Source: Comamonas granuli NBRC 101663 (lineage in GTDB: Bacteria > Pseudomonadota > Gammaproteobacteria > Burkholderiales > Burkholderiaceae_C). Taken from it: DNA of 64,000 nt. The position numbers were made by a program, and so were the translations under genes. The stretch's first letter is position 1. Each line of letters starts with the position of its first letter. The notes under the pieces are model-generated. The model was given only the letters and a program-made list of their open reading frames with translations. It did not search any database and was not told where the DNA came from. This document shows positions 1-8,618 of the stretch, piece by piece. The stretch lies in assembly GCF_000739995.1 (NCBI RefSeq), contig NZ_BBJX01000006.1, positions 124,001 to 188,000 on the forward strand, read 5' to 3'.

Positions 1-141
1 CGCCGCCTCGATGAGCGCAGGCACCGCACCCGGGCGGCCTATGCCCCTGCGGATCCAGTCGGGCTGGAGCGTGGCCACGACGAAGTAGGCCGCGACGAGC
101 ACCGTCACGGTTTGCGAAAACAGCAGCCAGAGGCGTTTCAT
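1..141 (-). CDS. DegS/AlgW-like S1C serine protease, N-terminal fragment
   Basis: Only the first 47 codons are in the window; the gene runs off the left edge. The peptide starts MKRLWLLFSQ and has a single hydrophobic stretch at about residues 5-25, so it looks like an N-terminal membrane anchor or uncleaved signal. From memory this start is typical of the short, inner-membrane-anchored trypsin-like Do proteases (DegS/AlgW class) of Comamonadaceae, which sense misfolded outer-membrane proteins and start anti-sigma cleavage. No catalytic residues are visible in this fragment, so the family call rests on the N-terminus only. It is transcribed divergently from the Nif3-family gene, with 78 bp between them. 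Confidence 0.5.
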   Translation of the reverse strand, partial: MKRLWLLFSQTVTVLVAAYFVVATLQPDWIRRGIGRPGAVPALIEAA

Positions 142-219
142 GGGGGTGTCTGGAATAAATGCAGTGCGGGCACTATTGTGGCGCAAGCGCCCGTGCGCGC
201 CAGGCAGGACAATACATAC

Positions 220-972
220 ATGCCCCTATCCCGAGACACCCTGTTGCAGTCCTTCGATGCGCTCTTGCAGCCCGAGCGCTTCAAGGACTACGGACCCAAC
301 GGCCTGCAGGTCGAAGGCAAGCGCGCGGTGGCGCGCATCGTCAGCGGCGTGACGGCCAGCCGCGCCCTGATCGACGCCGCCATCGCCGCGCAGGCCGACG
401 CCATCTTCGTGCACCACGGCCTGTTCTGGCGCGGGCAGGACGGCCGCGTCACCGGCTGGATGAAAGAGCGCCTGCAGCGCCTGCTGGCGCACGACATCAA
501 CCTCTTTGCCTACCACCTGCCGCTGGACGCCCACCCCGAGCTGGGCAACAACGCGCGCCTGGGTGCCGAGCTGGGCTTCACGGCCGAGGCGCGCTTTGGC
601 GAGCAGGAGCTGGGCTTTGCGGGCCGCGCGGCCTACGACCATGCGGCAGCGCTGGCACGCCACGTGGAGCAGGTGCTGGGCCGCCCCGTGACCCTGGTGG
701 AGGGCGAGCCCGGGCGGCCCATCCGCCGCGTGGCCTGGTGCAGCGGTGGAGCCCAGGGCTACTTCGAGGCGGCCATCGCCGCCGGGGCCGATGCCTTCCT
801 CACCGGCGAGATCTCCGAGCCCCAGGCGCATCTGGCGCGCGAGTGCGGCGTCGCCTTTCTGGCCGCGGGCCACCACGCGACCGAACGCTACGGCGCGCCG
901 GCCGTCGCGGCGCAGGTGGCGGCGCAGTGGGGCCTGGAGCACCGCTTCATCGACATCGCCAATCCGGCTTGA
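220..972 (+). CDS. Nif3-like dinuclear metal centre hexameric protein (YbgI family)
   Basis: A 250-residue protein of the Nif3/YbgI family. These are toroidal hexamers with two metal ions per subunit; the family is often annotated as GTP cyclohydrolase I type 2, but its true role is unsettled. Visible family marks are the early NGLQVEG motif, the metal-ligand segment VHHGLFW, YHLPLDAHPELGNN in the middle, the GEISEPQAHLARE segment and the late HHATERYG segment, which give the expected His/Glu metal ligands. Length matches the family. I start at the ATG at 220; an in-frame ORF extends upstream to 112 but that part has no family similarity and overlaps the divergent protease start. No clear Shine-Dalgarno precedes it. 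Confidence 0.88.
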   Translation: MPLSRDTLLQSFDALLQPERFKDYGPNGLQVEGKRAVARIVSGVTASRALIDAAIAAQADAIFVHHGLFWRGQDGRVTGWMKERLQRLLAHDINLFAYHLPLDAHPELGNNARLGAELGFTAEARFGEQELGFAGRAAYDHAAALARHVEQVLGRPVTLVEGEPGRPIRRVAWCSGGAQGYFEAAIAAGADAFLTGEISEPQAHLARECGVAFLAAGHHATERYGAPAVAAQVAAQWGLEHRFIDIANPA

Positions 973-982
973 AACTCCTGTT

Positions 983-1030
983 TTGATAGCTGGTAGCGCT
1001 TAACCACAGGGCGCTACAGCCATTTTTCCT
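983..1030 (+). repeat. Short palindromic intergenic repeat (copy a)
   Basis: Core GATAGCTGGTAGCGC followed by a spacer and GGCGCTAC, then CAGCCATTTTT. The arms GTAGCGC and GCGCTAC can pair. It fills almost the whole gap before pdxA. Same family as the copies near 13.1, 25.4, 26.9, 27.4, 41.8 and 54.7 kb. Confidence 0.75.
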
Positions 1031-2086
1031 ATGAATACTGCCGCCATGCTTCCCATTGCCATCACCCAGGGCGATCCTGCGGGTATCGGCCCCGAGATCG
1101 TCGCCAAGGCCTTCCGCGATGCCCCCGAGGTGCTGCGCGGCTGCTTTGCCGTGGGCGAGCTGGCGACGCTGCGCCGTGCGGCGGCGTGCATCGCCGGGCC
1201 CGGCCAGCCCGGCCAGCCCGAGCTGCCCGTGGCGCTGCTGGACGCGGCGCGCGACGCCGCACAGGTGCCGCCGCGCTGTCTGCCCGTGCTGGCGCTGCCC
1301 GGCCTGCCCGGCCCGCCGCCCTGGGGGCAGGTGACGGCCGGGGCAGGGCGCGCGGCCGCCGACTGCGTGCTGTGGGCCGCGCGCGCGGCGCTGCGCGGGG
1401 AGGTGGCGGCGCTGGTCACGGCGCCGCTGCACAAGGAGGCGCTGGCCGCGGCGGGGGTGGACTACCCGGGGCACACGGAGCTGCTGCAGGCCGAGGCGGC
1501 GCGGCACGCGGGCGTGGCCCTGGCCGACATGCCGGTGCGCATGATGCTCGCCAGCGACGAGCTGCGCACGGTGCTGGTGAGCATCCATGTGTCGCTGCGC
1601 GACGCCATCGCGGCGGTCACGCCCGCCAATGTGCTGCAGACGTTGCGCATCGCGCATGCCGCGCTCGCGCGCAGCCTGGGGCGGGCACCGCGCATCGCCG
1701 TGGCCGGGCTCAATCCGCATGCGGGCGAGGGTGGCCTGTTCGGCCGCGAGGAAATCGAGGTGATCGCCCCGGCCGTGGCCCAGGCCCGCGCCGAGGGCGT
1801 GGACGCCCATGGCCCCTACGCGCCCGACACCGTGTTCATGCGCGCACGCCATGCCCCGGGGCATCCGGGCGAATTCGATGCCGTCGTGGCCATGTACCAC
1901 GACCAGGGCCTCATCCCGGTGAAATACCTGGGCGTGGACAAGGGCGTGAACGTCACCCTGGGCCTGCCCCTGGTGCGCACCAGCCCGGACCATGGCACGG
2001 CCTTCGACATCGCCGGCCAGGGCGTGGCCGATGCCTCCAGCCTCATCGAGGCGGTGCGCATGGCGCGCCGCCTGGTGGCGGGCTGA
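1031..2086 (+). CDS. pdxA: 4-hydroxythreonine-4-phosphate dehydrogenase
   Basis: PdxA oxidises 4-phosphohydroxy-L-threonine with NAD in the DXP-dependent pyridoxal 5'-phosphate pathway; its product is used with DXP by PdxJ, whose gene lies at 26.2 kb. The 351-residue length is slightly above the usual 330. Diagnostic segments are the N-terminal ITQGDPAGIGPEI, TAPLHKEAL and YPGHTELL, and the C-terminal AMYHDQGLIPVKYLG and LPLVRTSPDHGTAFDIAG motifs that carry substrate- and metal-binding His/Asp residues. The start at 1031 directly follows an intergenic repeat; an ATG five codons later is an alternative. The stop is immediately adjacent to the stop of the convergent mscL gene. Confidence 0.96.
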   Translation: MNTAAMLPIAITQGDPAGIGPEIVAKAFRDAPEVLRGCFAVGELATLRRAAACIAGPGQPGQPELPVALLDAARDAAQVPPRCLPVLALPGLPGPPPWGQVTAGAGRAAADCVLWAARAALRGEVAALVTAPLHKEALAAAGVDYPGHTELLQAEAARHAGVALADMPVRMMLASDELRTVLVSIHVSLRDAIAAVTPANVLQTLRIAHAALARSLGRAPRIAVAGLNPHAGEGGLFGREEIEVIAPAVAQARAEGVDAHGPYAPDTVFMRARHAPGHPGEFDAVVAMYHDQGLIPVKYLGVDKGVNVTLGLPLVRTSPDHGTAFDIAGQGVADASSLIEAVRMARRLVAG

Positions 2087-2524
2087 TCAGCGCTTGAGGC
2101 TGTCGCGGATTTCGCGCAGCAGCACGATGTCCTCGGGCGTGGGCGCCGGCTCGACCGGCGCGGGCGCGGCGGCCGGGGCTTCGCGCTTGAGCCGGTTGAT
2201 CTGCTTGATCATCATGAAGATGATGAACGCCAGGATGAAGAAATTCACCGCCACGGTGACGAAGTTGCCGTAGGCAAAGACGGGCACGCCCGCTTTCTTG
2301 AGCGCATCGAGCGTGCGCGCCGTGCCCTCAGGCACCGTGCCGAGCACGACGAACAGGTTGGAGAAATCGAGCTTGCCGAACACCAGGCCCACCACCGGCA
2401 TGATGAGGTCGGAGACGACGGAATCGACGATCTTGCCAAATGCCCCGCCGATGATCACACCCACGGCCAGATCGATGACGTTGCCCTTGATGGCGAATTC
2501 GCGGAATTCTTGCAGCATGCCCAT
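2087..2524 (-). CDS. mscL: Large-conductance mechanosensitive channel
   Basis: MscL is the inner-membrane emergency valve that opens at high membrane tension during osmotic downshock. The 145-residue protein shows the N-terminal amphipathic helix ([13 protein letters not shown]), TM1 with [15 protein letters not shown], a periplasmic loop, TM2 (about residues 75-98) and a charged C-terminal helix ending REIRDSLKR. The start at 2524 is chosen because AAGGA lies a few bases upstream and because E. coli MscL begins at the same point; a longer frame to 2554 has no support. It is convergent with pdxA with no bases between the two stop codons. Confidence 0.96.
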   Translation of the reverse strand: MGMLQEFREFAIKGNVIDLAVGVIIGGAFGKIVDSVVSDLIMPVVGLVFGKLDFSNLFVVLGTVPEGTARTLDALKKAGVPVFAYGNFVTVAVNFFILAFIIFMMIKQINRLKREAPAAAPAPVEPAPTPEDIVLLREIRDSLKR

Positions 2525-2639
2525 GGATGTGTCCTTGAAGTGGGAAAGCTGCAAGTATCACGCACAACACGACCGCACGCAGAGTTCGATGCAGGTCAAT
2601 GACGCGCCAGATTGTCCCGGCCCTTTCTTGGCACTCCGC

Positions 2640-2645
2640 TACAAT
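2640..2645 (+). promoter_or_regulatory. Probable -10 box for the petABC operon
   Basis: TACAAT lies 42 bp before the petA start codon, in the gap between the 5' ends of mscL and petA. I cannot find a good -35 box at 16-18 bp spacing, so the call is by position and -10 match only. Confidence 0.4.
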
Positions 2646-2687
2646 TTACGGTTGACCCAACCATAGCGATGTTCATCGAGGACCCCC

Positions 2688-3287
2688 ATGAGTGACACTC
2701 CAATCGACTCCAGCAAAAGGACGTGGCTGATCGCGACCGGCTGCGCGGGCGCCGTGGGCGGCGTGGCAACCGCCGTTCCTTTCGTGAGTACCTTCCAGCC
2801 GTCGGAAAAGGCCAAAGCCGCCGGCGCTGCGATCGAGGTGGACATCTCTCAGCTCAAGCCTGGTGAGCGCATCATCGCCGAGTGGCGCGGCAAGCCCGTC
2901 TGGATCATCAAGCGCACGCCCGAGCAGATCGCCGATCTGCCCTCGCTCGACAATCAGCTGGCCGACCCCAAGTCCGAGCGCAAGCCCGACGAATTCACGC
3001 CCCCCTACGCGCGCAACGAGCACCGCTCCATCAAGCCCGAGATCCTCGTGGCCGTGGGCATCTGCCCGCACCTGGGCTGCTCGCCGACCGAAAAATACAC
3101 CCCCGGTCCCCAGCCTTCGCTGCCCGACGACTGGAAGGGCGGCTTCCTCTGCCCCTGCCATGGCTCCACCTTCGACCTGGCCGGCCGCGTGTTCAAGAAC
3201 AAGCCTTCGCCCGACAACCTCGAAATTCCCCCGCACATGTACCTGTCGGACACGCGCCTGCTCATCGGTGAAGACAAGAAAGCCTAA
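2688..3287 (+). CDS. petA: Ubiquinol-cytochrome c reductase iron-sulfur subunit (Rieske protein)
   Basis: Rieske subunit of the cytochrome bc1 complex (complex III); it carries electrons from ubiquinol to cytochrome c1 on the periplasmic side. The 199-residue protein has a twin-arginine-free N-terminus with a membrane anchor at about residues 12-34 and the two [2Fe-2S] boxes, CPHLGC at 126-131 and CPCHGS at 155-160, each giving one Cys and one His ligand plus the disulfide Cys. It is the first gene of petA-petB-petC, with 14 bp to petB; both petA and petB are preceded by the same GAGGACCCC motif just before the start codon. Confidence 0.97.
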   Translation: MSDTPIDSSKRTWLIATGCAGAVGGVATAVPFVSTFQPSEKAKAAGAAIEVDISQLKPGERIIAEWRGKPVWIIKRTPEQIADLPSLDNQLADPKSERKPDEFTPPYARNEHRSIKPEILVAVGICPHLGCSPTEKYTPGPQPSLPDDWKGGFLCPCHGSTFDLAGRVFKNKPSPDNLEIPPHMYLSDTRLLIGEDKKA

Positions 3288-3301
3288 TCGAGGACCCCAC
3301 C

Positions 3302-4717
3302 ATGGCCGAATTCAAGGAAATCTCCCCCAACGCCTCGGCGGGCGCCAAGCTCACCAACTGGTTTGAGAACCGCTTTCCGACCATGTTCGACGCCTACCGC
3401 GTCCACATGTCGGAGTACTACGCACCCAAGAACTTCAACTTCTGGTACATCTTCGGTTCGCTCGCCCTGCTGGTGCTGGTGATCCAGATCGTCACCGGCA
3501 TCTTCCTCGTGATGCACTACAAGCCCGACGCCGCCAAGGCCTTCGAGTCGGTCGAGTACATCATGCGCGACGTGCCCTGGGGCTGGCTGATCCGCTACAT
3601 GCACTCCACGGGCGCCTCGGCGTTCTTCATCGTGGTGTACCTGCACATGTTCCGCGGCCTGCTGTACGGCAGCTACCGCAAGCCGCGCGAGCTGGTCTGG
3701 ATCTTTGGCTGCGCCATCTTCCTGGCGCTCATGGGCGAGGCCTTCATGGGCTACCTGCTGCCCTGGGGTCAGATGTCCTACTGGGGCGCCCAGGTGATCG
3801 TGAACCTGTTCTCCGCCATCCCCTTCATCGGCCCTGACCTGGCCCTGCTGATCCGCGGCGACTACGTGGTGTCCGACGCCACGCTGAACCGCTTCTTCAG
3901 CTTCCACGTCATCGCCGTGCCGCTGGTGCTGCTGGGCCTGGTGGTGGCCCACCTACTGGCGCTGCACGACGTGGGCTCCAACAACCCCGACGGCATCGAG
4001 ATCAAGAAGGGCCCCAAGGGCAACCGCTGGTCGCCGACCGCTCCGACCGACGGCATTCCGTTCCACCCCTACTACACGGTGCACGACATCCTTGGCGTGT
4101 GCGTGTTCCTGATCGTCTTCACGGCCGTGATCTTCTTTGCGCCTGAAGCCGGCGGCTACTTCCTGGAGTACAACAACTTCATCCCGGCCGATCCCCTGGT
4201 CACGCCGGCGCACATCGCCCCGGTGTGGTACTTCACGCCGTTCTACTCCATGCTGCGCGCCATCACCACCGAAATGGTGTACGTGCTCGTGGCCTGCGTG
4301 GTGCTGGGCGCGGCCTTCGGTGTCTTCAAGGCCAAACTGCCCGGCATCTTCAAGGGCCTCATCGCCGTGGCCGCGGCCGTCACCGTGGCCCTCATGCTTG
4401 CCATCGACGCCAAGTTCTGGGGCGTGGTGGTCATGGGCGGCGCCGTGATCATCCTGTTCTTCCTGCCCTGGCTCGACTGCAGCCCGGCGCGCTCCATCCG
4501 CTACCGCCCGACCTGGCACAAGTACGTGTACGCCGTGTTCGTGGTCAACTTCGTGATCCTGGCCTACCTGGGCGTGCAGCCTCCGTCTCCCGTGGGCGAG
4601 CGCGTCTCGCAGCTTGGCACGCTGATCTACTTCGGCTTCTTCCTGCTGATGCCCTGGTGGAGCGCCAAGGGGGAGCCCAAGCCCGTGCCCGACCGTGTCA
4701 TCTACCAAGCGCATTGA
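3302..4717 (+). CDS. petB: Cytochrome b subunit of the bc1 complex
   Basis: Membrane-embedded core of complex III; binds hemes bL and bH and both quinol sites. The 471-residue protein has about nine transmembrane segments. Family landmarks include the first heme/quinone region around YMHSTGASAFF, the LPWGQMSYWGA segment, RFFSFHVIAVP with a heme-ligand His, and the Qo-site PEW-equivalent region near VWYFTPFYSMLRA. Length fits the betaproteobacterial full-length cytochrome b (not split into b6 and subunit IV). It lies between petA and petC, 17 bp before petC. Confidence 0.97.
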   Translation: MAEFKEISPNASAGAKLTNWFENRFPTMFDAYRVHMSEYYAPKNFNFWYIFGSLALLVLVIQIVTGIFLVMHYKPDAAKAFESVEYIMRDVPWGWLIRYMHSTGASAFFIVVYLHMFRGLLYGSYRKPRELVWIFGCAIFLALMGEAFMGYLLPWGQMSYWGAQVIVNLFSAIPFIGPDLALLIRGDYVVSDATLNRFFSFHVIAVPLVLLGLVVAHLLALHDVGSNNPDGIEIKKGPKGNRWSPTAPTDGIPFHPYYTVHDILGVCVFLIVFTAVIFFAPEAGGYFLEYNNFIPADPLVTPAHIAPVWYFTPFYSMLRAITTEMVYVLVACVVLGAAFGVFKAKLPGIFKGLIAVAAAVTVALMLAIDAKFWGVVVMGGAVIILFFLPWLDCSPARSIRYRPTWHKYVYAVFVVNFVILAYLGVQPPSPVGERVSQLGTLIYFGFFLLMPWWSAKGEPKPVPDRVIYQAH

Positions 4718-4734
4718 GCCGGAGTCAACCCACC

Positions 4735-5478
4735 ATGAAAAAAATCATCCTCTCGTTCATTGCGGCTCTGGGCCTGGTTGCTGGCGCGGCCCATGCCGCC
4801 GGCGGCGCCACCATTGCCTGGGACAAGGCGCCCAACAAGACCAATGACCTGCCGGCCCTGCAGAACGGCGCCAAGCTGTTCGTCAACTACTGCCTGGGCT
4901 GCCACTCGGCCGCCTTCATGCGCTACAACCGCCTCCAGGACATCGGCCTGACCGAGCAGCAGATCAAGGACAACCTGCTGCTGACCACGGACAAGATCGG
5001 TGACACCATGAAGGCCACCATCGATCCCAAGCAGGCCAAGGATTGGTTCGGCGCCAACCCGCCCGACCTGACCGTGATCGCGCGCTCGCGTGCGGGCCAT
5101 GGTGGCACCGGCGCTGACTATCTCTACACCTTCCTGCGCTCCTTCTACCGCGATGACGCCAAGGCCACGGGCTGGAACAACGTGCTGTTCCCCAACGTGG
5201 GCATGCCGCACGCGCTGTGGGAGCTGCAGGGTGAGCGCCGCGCCACCTTCGACGAGACCACCCATGCCTTCAAGGGCTACGAGCAAGTCACACCTGGCAA
5301 GATGAGCGCGCAGGAATACGACGCTGCCGTGGCGGACCTCGTCGGCTACCTGCAGTGGATGGGCGAGCCGGCCCAGAATACCCGCGTGCGTATCGGCATC
5401 TGGGTGCTGGCTTTCCTGTTCGTGACCACGTTCCTCGCCTGGAGGCTCAACGCCGCTTTCTGGAAAGACGTCAAGTAA
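4735..5478 (+). CDS. petC: Cytochrome c1
   Basis: Heme c-bearing subunit of complex III that passes electrons to soluble cytochrome c. It has a cleavable signal peptide (MKKIILSFIAALGLVAGAAHA, cut before AGGA), the heme-attachment motif CLGCH at residues 53-57, the later Met-containing region NVGMPHALWELQG that supplies the axial ligand side, and a C-terminal membrane anchor at about residues 220-240 ending WKDVK. At 247 residues it is of normal length. Last gene of the pet operon; two hairpins follow. Confidence 0.97.
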   Translation: MKKIILSFIAALGLVAGAAHAAGGATIAWDKAPNKTNDLPALQNGAKLFVNYCLGCHSAAFMRYNRLQDIGLTEQQIKDNLLLTTDKIGDTMKATIDPKQAKDWFGANPPDLTVIARSRAGHGGTGADYLYTFLRSFYRDDAKATGWNNVLFPNVGMPHALWELQGERRATFDETTHAFKGYEQVTPGKMSAQEYDAAVADLVGYLQWMGEPAQNTRVRIGIWVLAFLFVTTFLAWRLNAAFWKDVK

Positions 5479-5497
5479 GGCCCCCAGCCTTGCCCCC

Positions 5498-5560
5498 GCC
5501 GCGCCTTCGGGCGCGGCCCATCCTTTGCGGAGTGGACGCGTGCATGCGTTCCACTCCTTT
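5498..5560 (+). terminator. Tandem hairpins after petC
   Basis: The first is a perfect 8-bp stem GCCGCGCC/GGCGCGGC closed by a TTCG tetraloop (5498-5517). The second is GGAGTGGA/TCCACTCC (5529-5557) with extra CGC/GCG pairing, followed by TTT and then GGTTTTTAGG. Together they probably end the pet transcript, with sspA using the AGGAG at about 5567. Confidence 0.7.
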
Positions 5561-5581
5561 GGTTTTTAGGAGCTACTTGCC

Positions 5582-6193
5582 ATGATGGTGCTTTATTCGG
5601 GAACCACCTGCCCCTTCTCCCACCGCTGCCGCTTCGTGCTGTTCGAAAAAGGCATGGATTTCGAAATCCGCGACGTGGACCTCTACAACAAGCCCGAAGA
5701 CATCAGCGTGATGAACCCGTACGGCCAGGTGCCCATCCTCGTGGAGCGCGACCTCATCCTGTACGAGTCCAACATCATCAACGAGTACATCGACGAGCGT
5801 TTCCCCCATCCCCAGCTCATGCCCGGGGATCCGGTGGACCGCGCCCGCGTACGCCTGTTCCTGCTCAACTTCGAGAAGGAACTGTTCGTCCACGTCAGCA
5901 CGCTGGAGTCGCGCGCCACCAAGAGCAACGAGAAAGCCCTGGAAAAGGCCCGCGCGCACATCCGCGACCGCCTGACCCAGCTCGCCCCGGTGTTTCTGAA
6001 AAACAAATACATGCTGGGCGAGAACTTCTCCATGCTGGACGTGGCCATCGCGCCGCTGCTCTGGCGCCTGGACTACTACGGCATCGAACTGAGCAAGAAT
6101 GCCGCCCCCCTGCTCAAGTACGCCGAGCGCATCTTTTCGCGCCCGGCCTACATCGAGGCGCTCACGCCCTCGGAAAAGGTCATGCGCAAGTAA
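5582..6193 (+). CDS. sspA: Stringent starvation protein A, GST-fold
   Basis: SspA is a glutathione-S-transferase-fold protein that binds RNA polymerase and changes transcription during starvation. The 203-residue protein has an N-terminal thioredoxin-like domain (MMVLYSGTTCPFSHRCR, cis-Pro region GQVPILVERD, then LYESNIINEYIDERFPHPQL) and an all-helical C-terminal domain with the ENFSMLDVAIAPLLWRLDYYG signature. Preceded by AGGAG about 10 bases before the first ATG; a second in-frame ATG follows immediately. It sits between the bc1 operon and sspB, the order expected in betaproteobacteria. Confidence 0.95.
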   Translation: MMVLYSGTTCPFSHRCRFVLFEKGMDFEIRDVDLYNKPEDISVMNPYGQVPILVERDLILYESNIINEYIDERFPHPQLMPGDPVDRARVRLFLLNFEKELFVHVSTLESRATKSNEKALEKARAHIRDRLTQLAPVFLKNKYMLGENFSMLDVAIAPLLWRLDYYGIELSKNAAPLLKYAERIFSRPAYIEALTPSEKVMRK

Positions 6194-6261
6194 GCCCCAG
6201 ACGGCCCCGCGCCCGCCGGGCCGTACCGCCCCCCCCCGAAGCCATCGCAGTTCCACCCGCA

Positions 6262-6756
6262 ATGAACGACCAGGAAACCACCTCCACGCGCCCCTACCTG
6301 ATCCGTGCGTTGCACGAATGGTGCACCGACAACGGCCTCACGCCCTACATCGCCGTGCGTGTGGACGAATCCGTGCAGGTGCCCCGGGAGTACGTGAACG
6401 GCGGTGAAATCGTGCTCAACGTGGGCTTCGATGCCACGGGCAGCCTGCAACTGGGCAATGACTACATCAGTTTCAAGGCCCGTTTCGGCGGCGTAGCGCG
6501 CGACATCGTGGTGCCGGTGGACCGGGTGCTGGCCATTTATGCGCGCGAGAACGGGCAGGGCATGGCTTTTCCGCCGGAGACCAGCCCTCAGACGGCACAG
6601 CCGGTGGCGCCGGAGCCTGCCAGTGGCGACCCGGCGCGCGTGGTGCAACTCGTGAGCAGCGAGCCTGCCGCCGCGCCAGGCGAGGAGCCCCCACAGGACC
6701 CACCGCCCAGCCCGCCGACGCAGCCCACGCGCCCCGCGCTCAAGCGCGTCAAATAA
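6262..6756 (+). CDS. sspB: ClpXP protease specificity-enhancing factor SspB
   Basis: SspB delivers ssrA-tagged proteins from rescued ribosomes to the ClpXP protease. The 164-residue protein has the folded substrate-binding domain (RPYLIRALHEWCTDNGLTPY, then VNGGEIVLNVGFDAT and NDYISFKARFGG) joined by a Pro/Ala-rich flexible linker to a C-terminal PALKRVK tail that matches the ClpX-binding XB motif known from E. coli. The 68-bp gap after sspA contains an uninterrupted run of nine C (6229-6237), so the pair may be co-transcribed. Confidence 0.95.
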   Translation: MNDQETTSTRPYLIRALHEWCTDNGLTPYIAVRVDESVQVPREYVNGGEIVLNVGFDATGSLQLGNDYISFKARFGGVARDIVVPVDRVLAIYARENGQGMAFPPETSPQTAQPVAPEPASGDPARVVQLVSSEPAAAPGEEPPQDPPPSPPTQPTRPALKRVK

Positions 6757-6787
6757 GCCGCTGGGGCGCCGCTACAATACCGGCCAC

Positions 6788-6862
6788 GCCGATTTAGCTC
6801 AGTGGTAGAGCAACCGCCTTGTAAGCGGTAGGTCGTCAGTTCGATCCCGACAATCGGCACCA
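6788..6862 (+). tRNA. tRNA-Thr(TGT)
   Basis: A full cloverleaf is visible: acceptor GCCGATT/AATCGGC, D arm with AGCTCAGTGGTAGAGC, anticodon stem CCGCC/GGCGG-type pairing around the loop CTTGTAA (anticodon TGT, reads ACA), and T arm GTTCGATCC. The CCA end is encoded (6860-6862). Close behind sspB and followed by a strong terminator. Confidence 0.97.
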
Positions 6863-6867
6863 CATCC

Positions 6868-6903
6868 AGGGCCGCACCGTTCTCCGAACGTGCGGCCCTT
6901 TGC
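6868..6903 (+). terminator. Rho-independent terminator of tRNA-Thr
   Basis: Perfect 10-bp stem AGGGCCGCAC/GTGCGGCCCT with a 12-nt loop, then TTTGCTTT. Six bases after the encoded CCA. Confidence 0.85.
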
Positions 6904-7031
6904 TTTGCCTGCGCGTTCCTCCGGGCCCGTGCCGGGGGGCGGGGGGCGGCCCCGCCAGGGCCTTCAGCCAGGCCTAAGTGTTGCCGCGCACACTGCCCTT
7001 GCATCAGCATCACCTTGTGGAAAGGCACGCC

Positions 7032-8537
7032 ATGAACACGCTCAACAATTCCTCGCGCCGCTGGCTGGTCGCCGTGCTGGCCTCGGGCGCCTTGGGCGCC
7101 GCGGGCGCGGGCTATGTCACGGCCCATGCGGCGCGCACGCCGCACGAACTCCCGGCCGCCGCTGCGCCTGTTGCGGCGCCGCCCCTGGCCGTGGGGAGCG
7201 GATTGCCGGATTTTTCGCGCGTCACCGCCTTGTATGGCCCGGCGGTGGTCAACATCAGCGTCAGCGGCATGCGCAAGGTCTCCGGCGCCCAGGCGCAGGG
7301 CGATTCGGCCGGCAGCGGCATGCCCGGCCTGGACCCGGACAGCCCCTGGCCCGAGCTGTTGCGCCGTTTCGGCCTGCCGGGCATGGACGGGCGGGACGGC
7401 GCGGCCGTGCCCCTGCGCGGCCAGGGTTCGGGCTTCATCATCGATGCCAATGGCATCGTTCTGACCAATGCCCACGTGGTCCAGGGCGCCAGCGACGTCA
7501 CCGTCAAGCTCACGGACCGGCGCGAGTTCCGCGCCAAGGTGCTGGGCGCCGATCCCAAGACCGACATTGCCGTGCTGAAGATCGACGCCAAGAACCTGCC
7601 CACGGTGCAACTGGGGCGCTCGCAGGACCTGCAGGTGGGCGAATGGGTGCTGGCCATTGGCTCGCCCTTTGGTTTTGAGAACACCGTCACCGCGGGCGTG
7701 GTCAGTGCCAAGGGCCGCAGCTTGCCCGACGACAGCCTGGTGCCCTTCATCCAGACCGATGCGGCGGTGAACCCCGGCAACTCGGGCGGTCCCCTGTTCA
7801 ATGCACGCGGCGAGGTGGTGGGCATCAATGCCCAGATCTACAGCCGCTCCGGGGGCTTCCAGGGGCTGTCGTTCGCCATTCCCATCGAGGTGGCGACGCG
7901 CGTCGAGCAGCAGGTCCGGCAGACCGGTCATGCGCGCCATGCGCGTCTGGGGGTCGCCGTGCAGGAGGTGAACCAGGCCTTTGCCGATTCCTTCGAGCTG
8001 CCGCGCCCTGCCGGGGCGCTGGTCTCCAGCGTCGAGCCTGGCGGCCCGGCCGACAAGGCCGGACTGCGCGCCGGCGATGTGATTCTGCGGATCGGCAGCC
8101 AGGCCATTGTGGCGTCCGGAGATCTGCCCGCTTTCATCGGCCAGGCCGCGCCAGGCGAGAAGCTGGAGCTCGAAGTCTGGCGCCAGGGCCGGGCCACCAC
8201 CCTGAACGCCACGCTCGGCGACGCCAGCGACCAAGCCCGTGTGGCAGAGCGCGGCGATGCTGCCGTGGGCCAGGGGCGGCTGGGCCTGGCGCTGCGGCCG
8301 CTGGCCCCCGCGGAAGCGCGTGCCGCCGGTGTGGGTGCAGGCCTCGTGATCGAGGACGTGCGCGGCCCCGCTGCCATGGCCGGTGTACAGCCGGGCGACG
8401 TGCTGCTGGCCATCAACGGCACGCCCGTGCAGGGCGTTGAGCAGGTGCGCAGTACCGTGGCCCATGCCGGTTCGTCGGTGGCGCTGCTCATCGCGCGCGA
8501 CAGCGAGAAAATCTTCATTCCCGTGCGCCTGGGCTGA
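7032..8537 (+). CDS. HtrA/Do-type periplasmic serine protease with two PDZ domains
   Basis: A 501-residue S1C protease/chaperone of the DegP/DegQ group. The N-terminus has a signal sequence (about residues 10-35) so it acts in the periplasm. The catalytic triad is His148 (NAHVVQG), Asp178 (TDIAVLKI) and Ser251 (PGNSGGPLF). Two PDZ domains follow, at roughly 290-390 (VSSVEPGGPADKAGLRAGDV) and 410-495 (GPAAMAGVQPGDVLLAINGT). The chosen ATG follows GGAAAGG by 6 bp. It is immediately upstream of a two-component system, a linkage different from the rpoE-linked DegP at 18.5 kb, so this may be a paralogue under separate envelope control. Confidence 0.92.
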   Translation: MNTLNNSSRRWLVAVLASGALGAAGAGYVTAHAARTPHELPAAAAPVAAPPLAVGSGLPDFSRVTALYGPAVVNISVSGMRKVSGAQAQGDSAGSGMPGLDPDSPWPELLRRFGLPGMDGRDGAAVPLRGQGSGFIIDANGIVLTNAHVVQGASDVTVKLTDRREFRAKVLGADPKTDIAVLKIDAKNLPTVQLGRSQDLQVGEWVLAIGSPFGFENTVTAGVVSAKGRSLPDDSLVPFIQTDAAVNPGNSGGPLFNARGEVVGINAQIYSRSGGFQGLSFAIPIEVATRVEQQVRQTGHARHARLGVAVQEVNQAFADSFELPRPAGALVSSVEPGGPADKAGLRAGDVILRIGSQAIVASGDLPAFIGQAAPGEKLELEVWRQGRATTLNATLGDASDQARVAERGDAAVGQGRLGLALRPLAPAEARAAGVGAGLVIEDVRGPAAMAGVQPGDVLLAINGTPVQGVEQVRSTVAHAGSSVALLIARDSEKIFIPVRLG

Positions 8538-8618
8538 GGCGGGAGCGCGGACCGGTTTACGATAGCCAGGCCAGGGCCGGTGCCGCCGCCCCGCCCCTGG
8601 CCGAACCGTGGATTTCCC

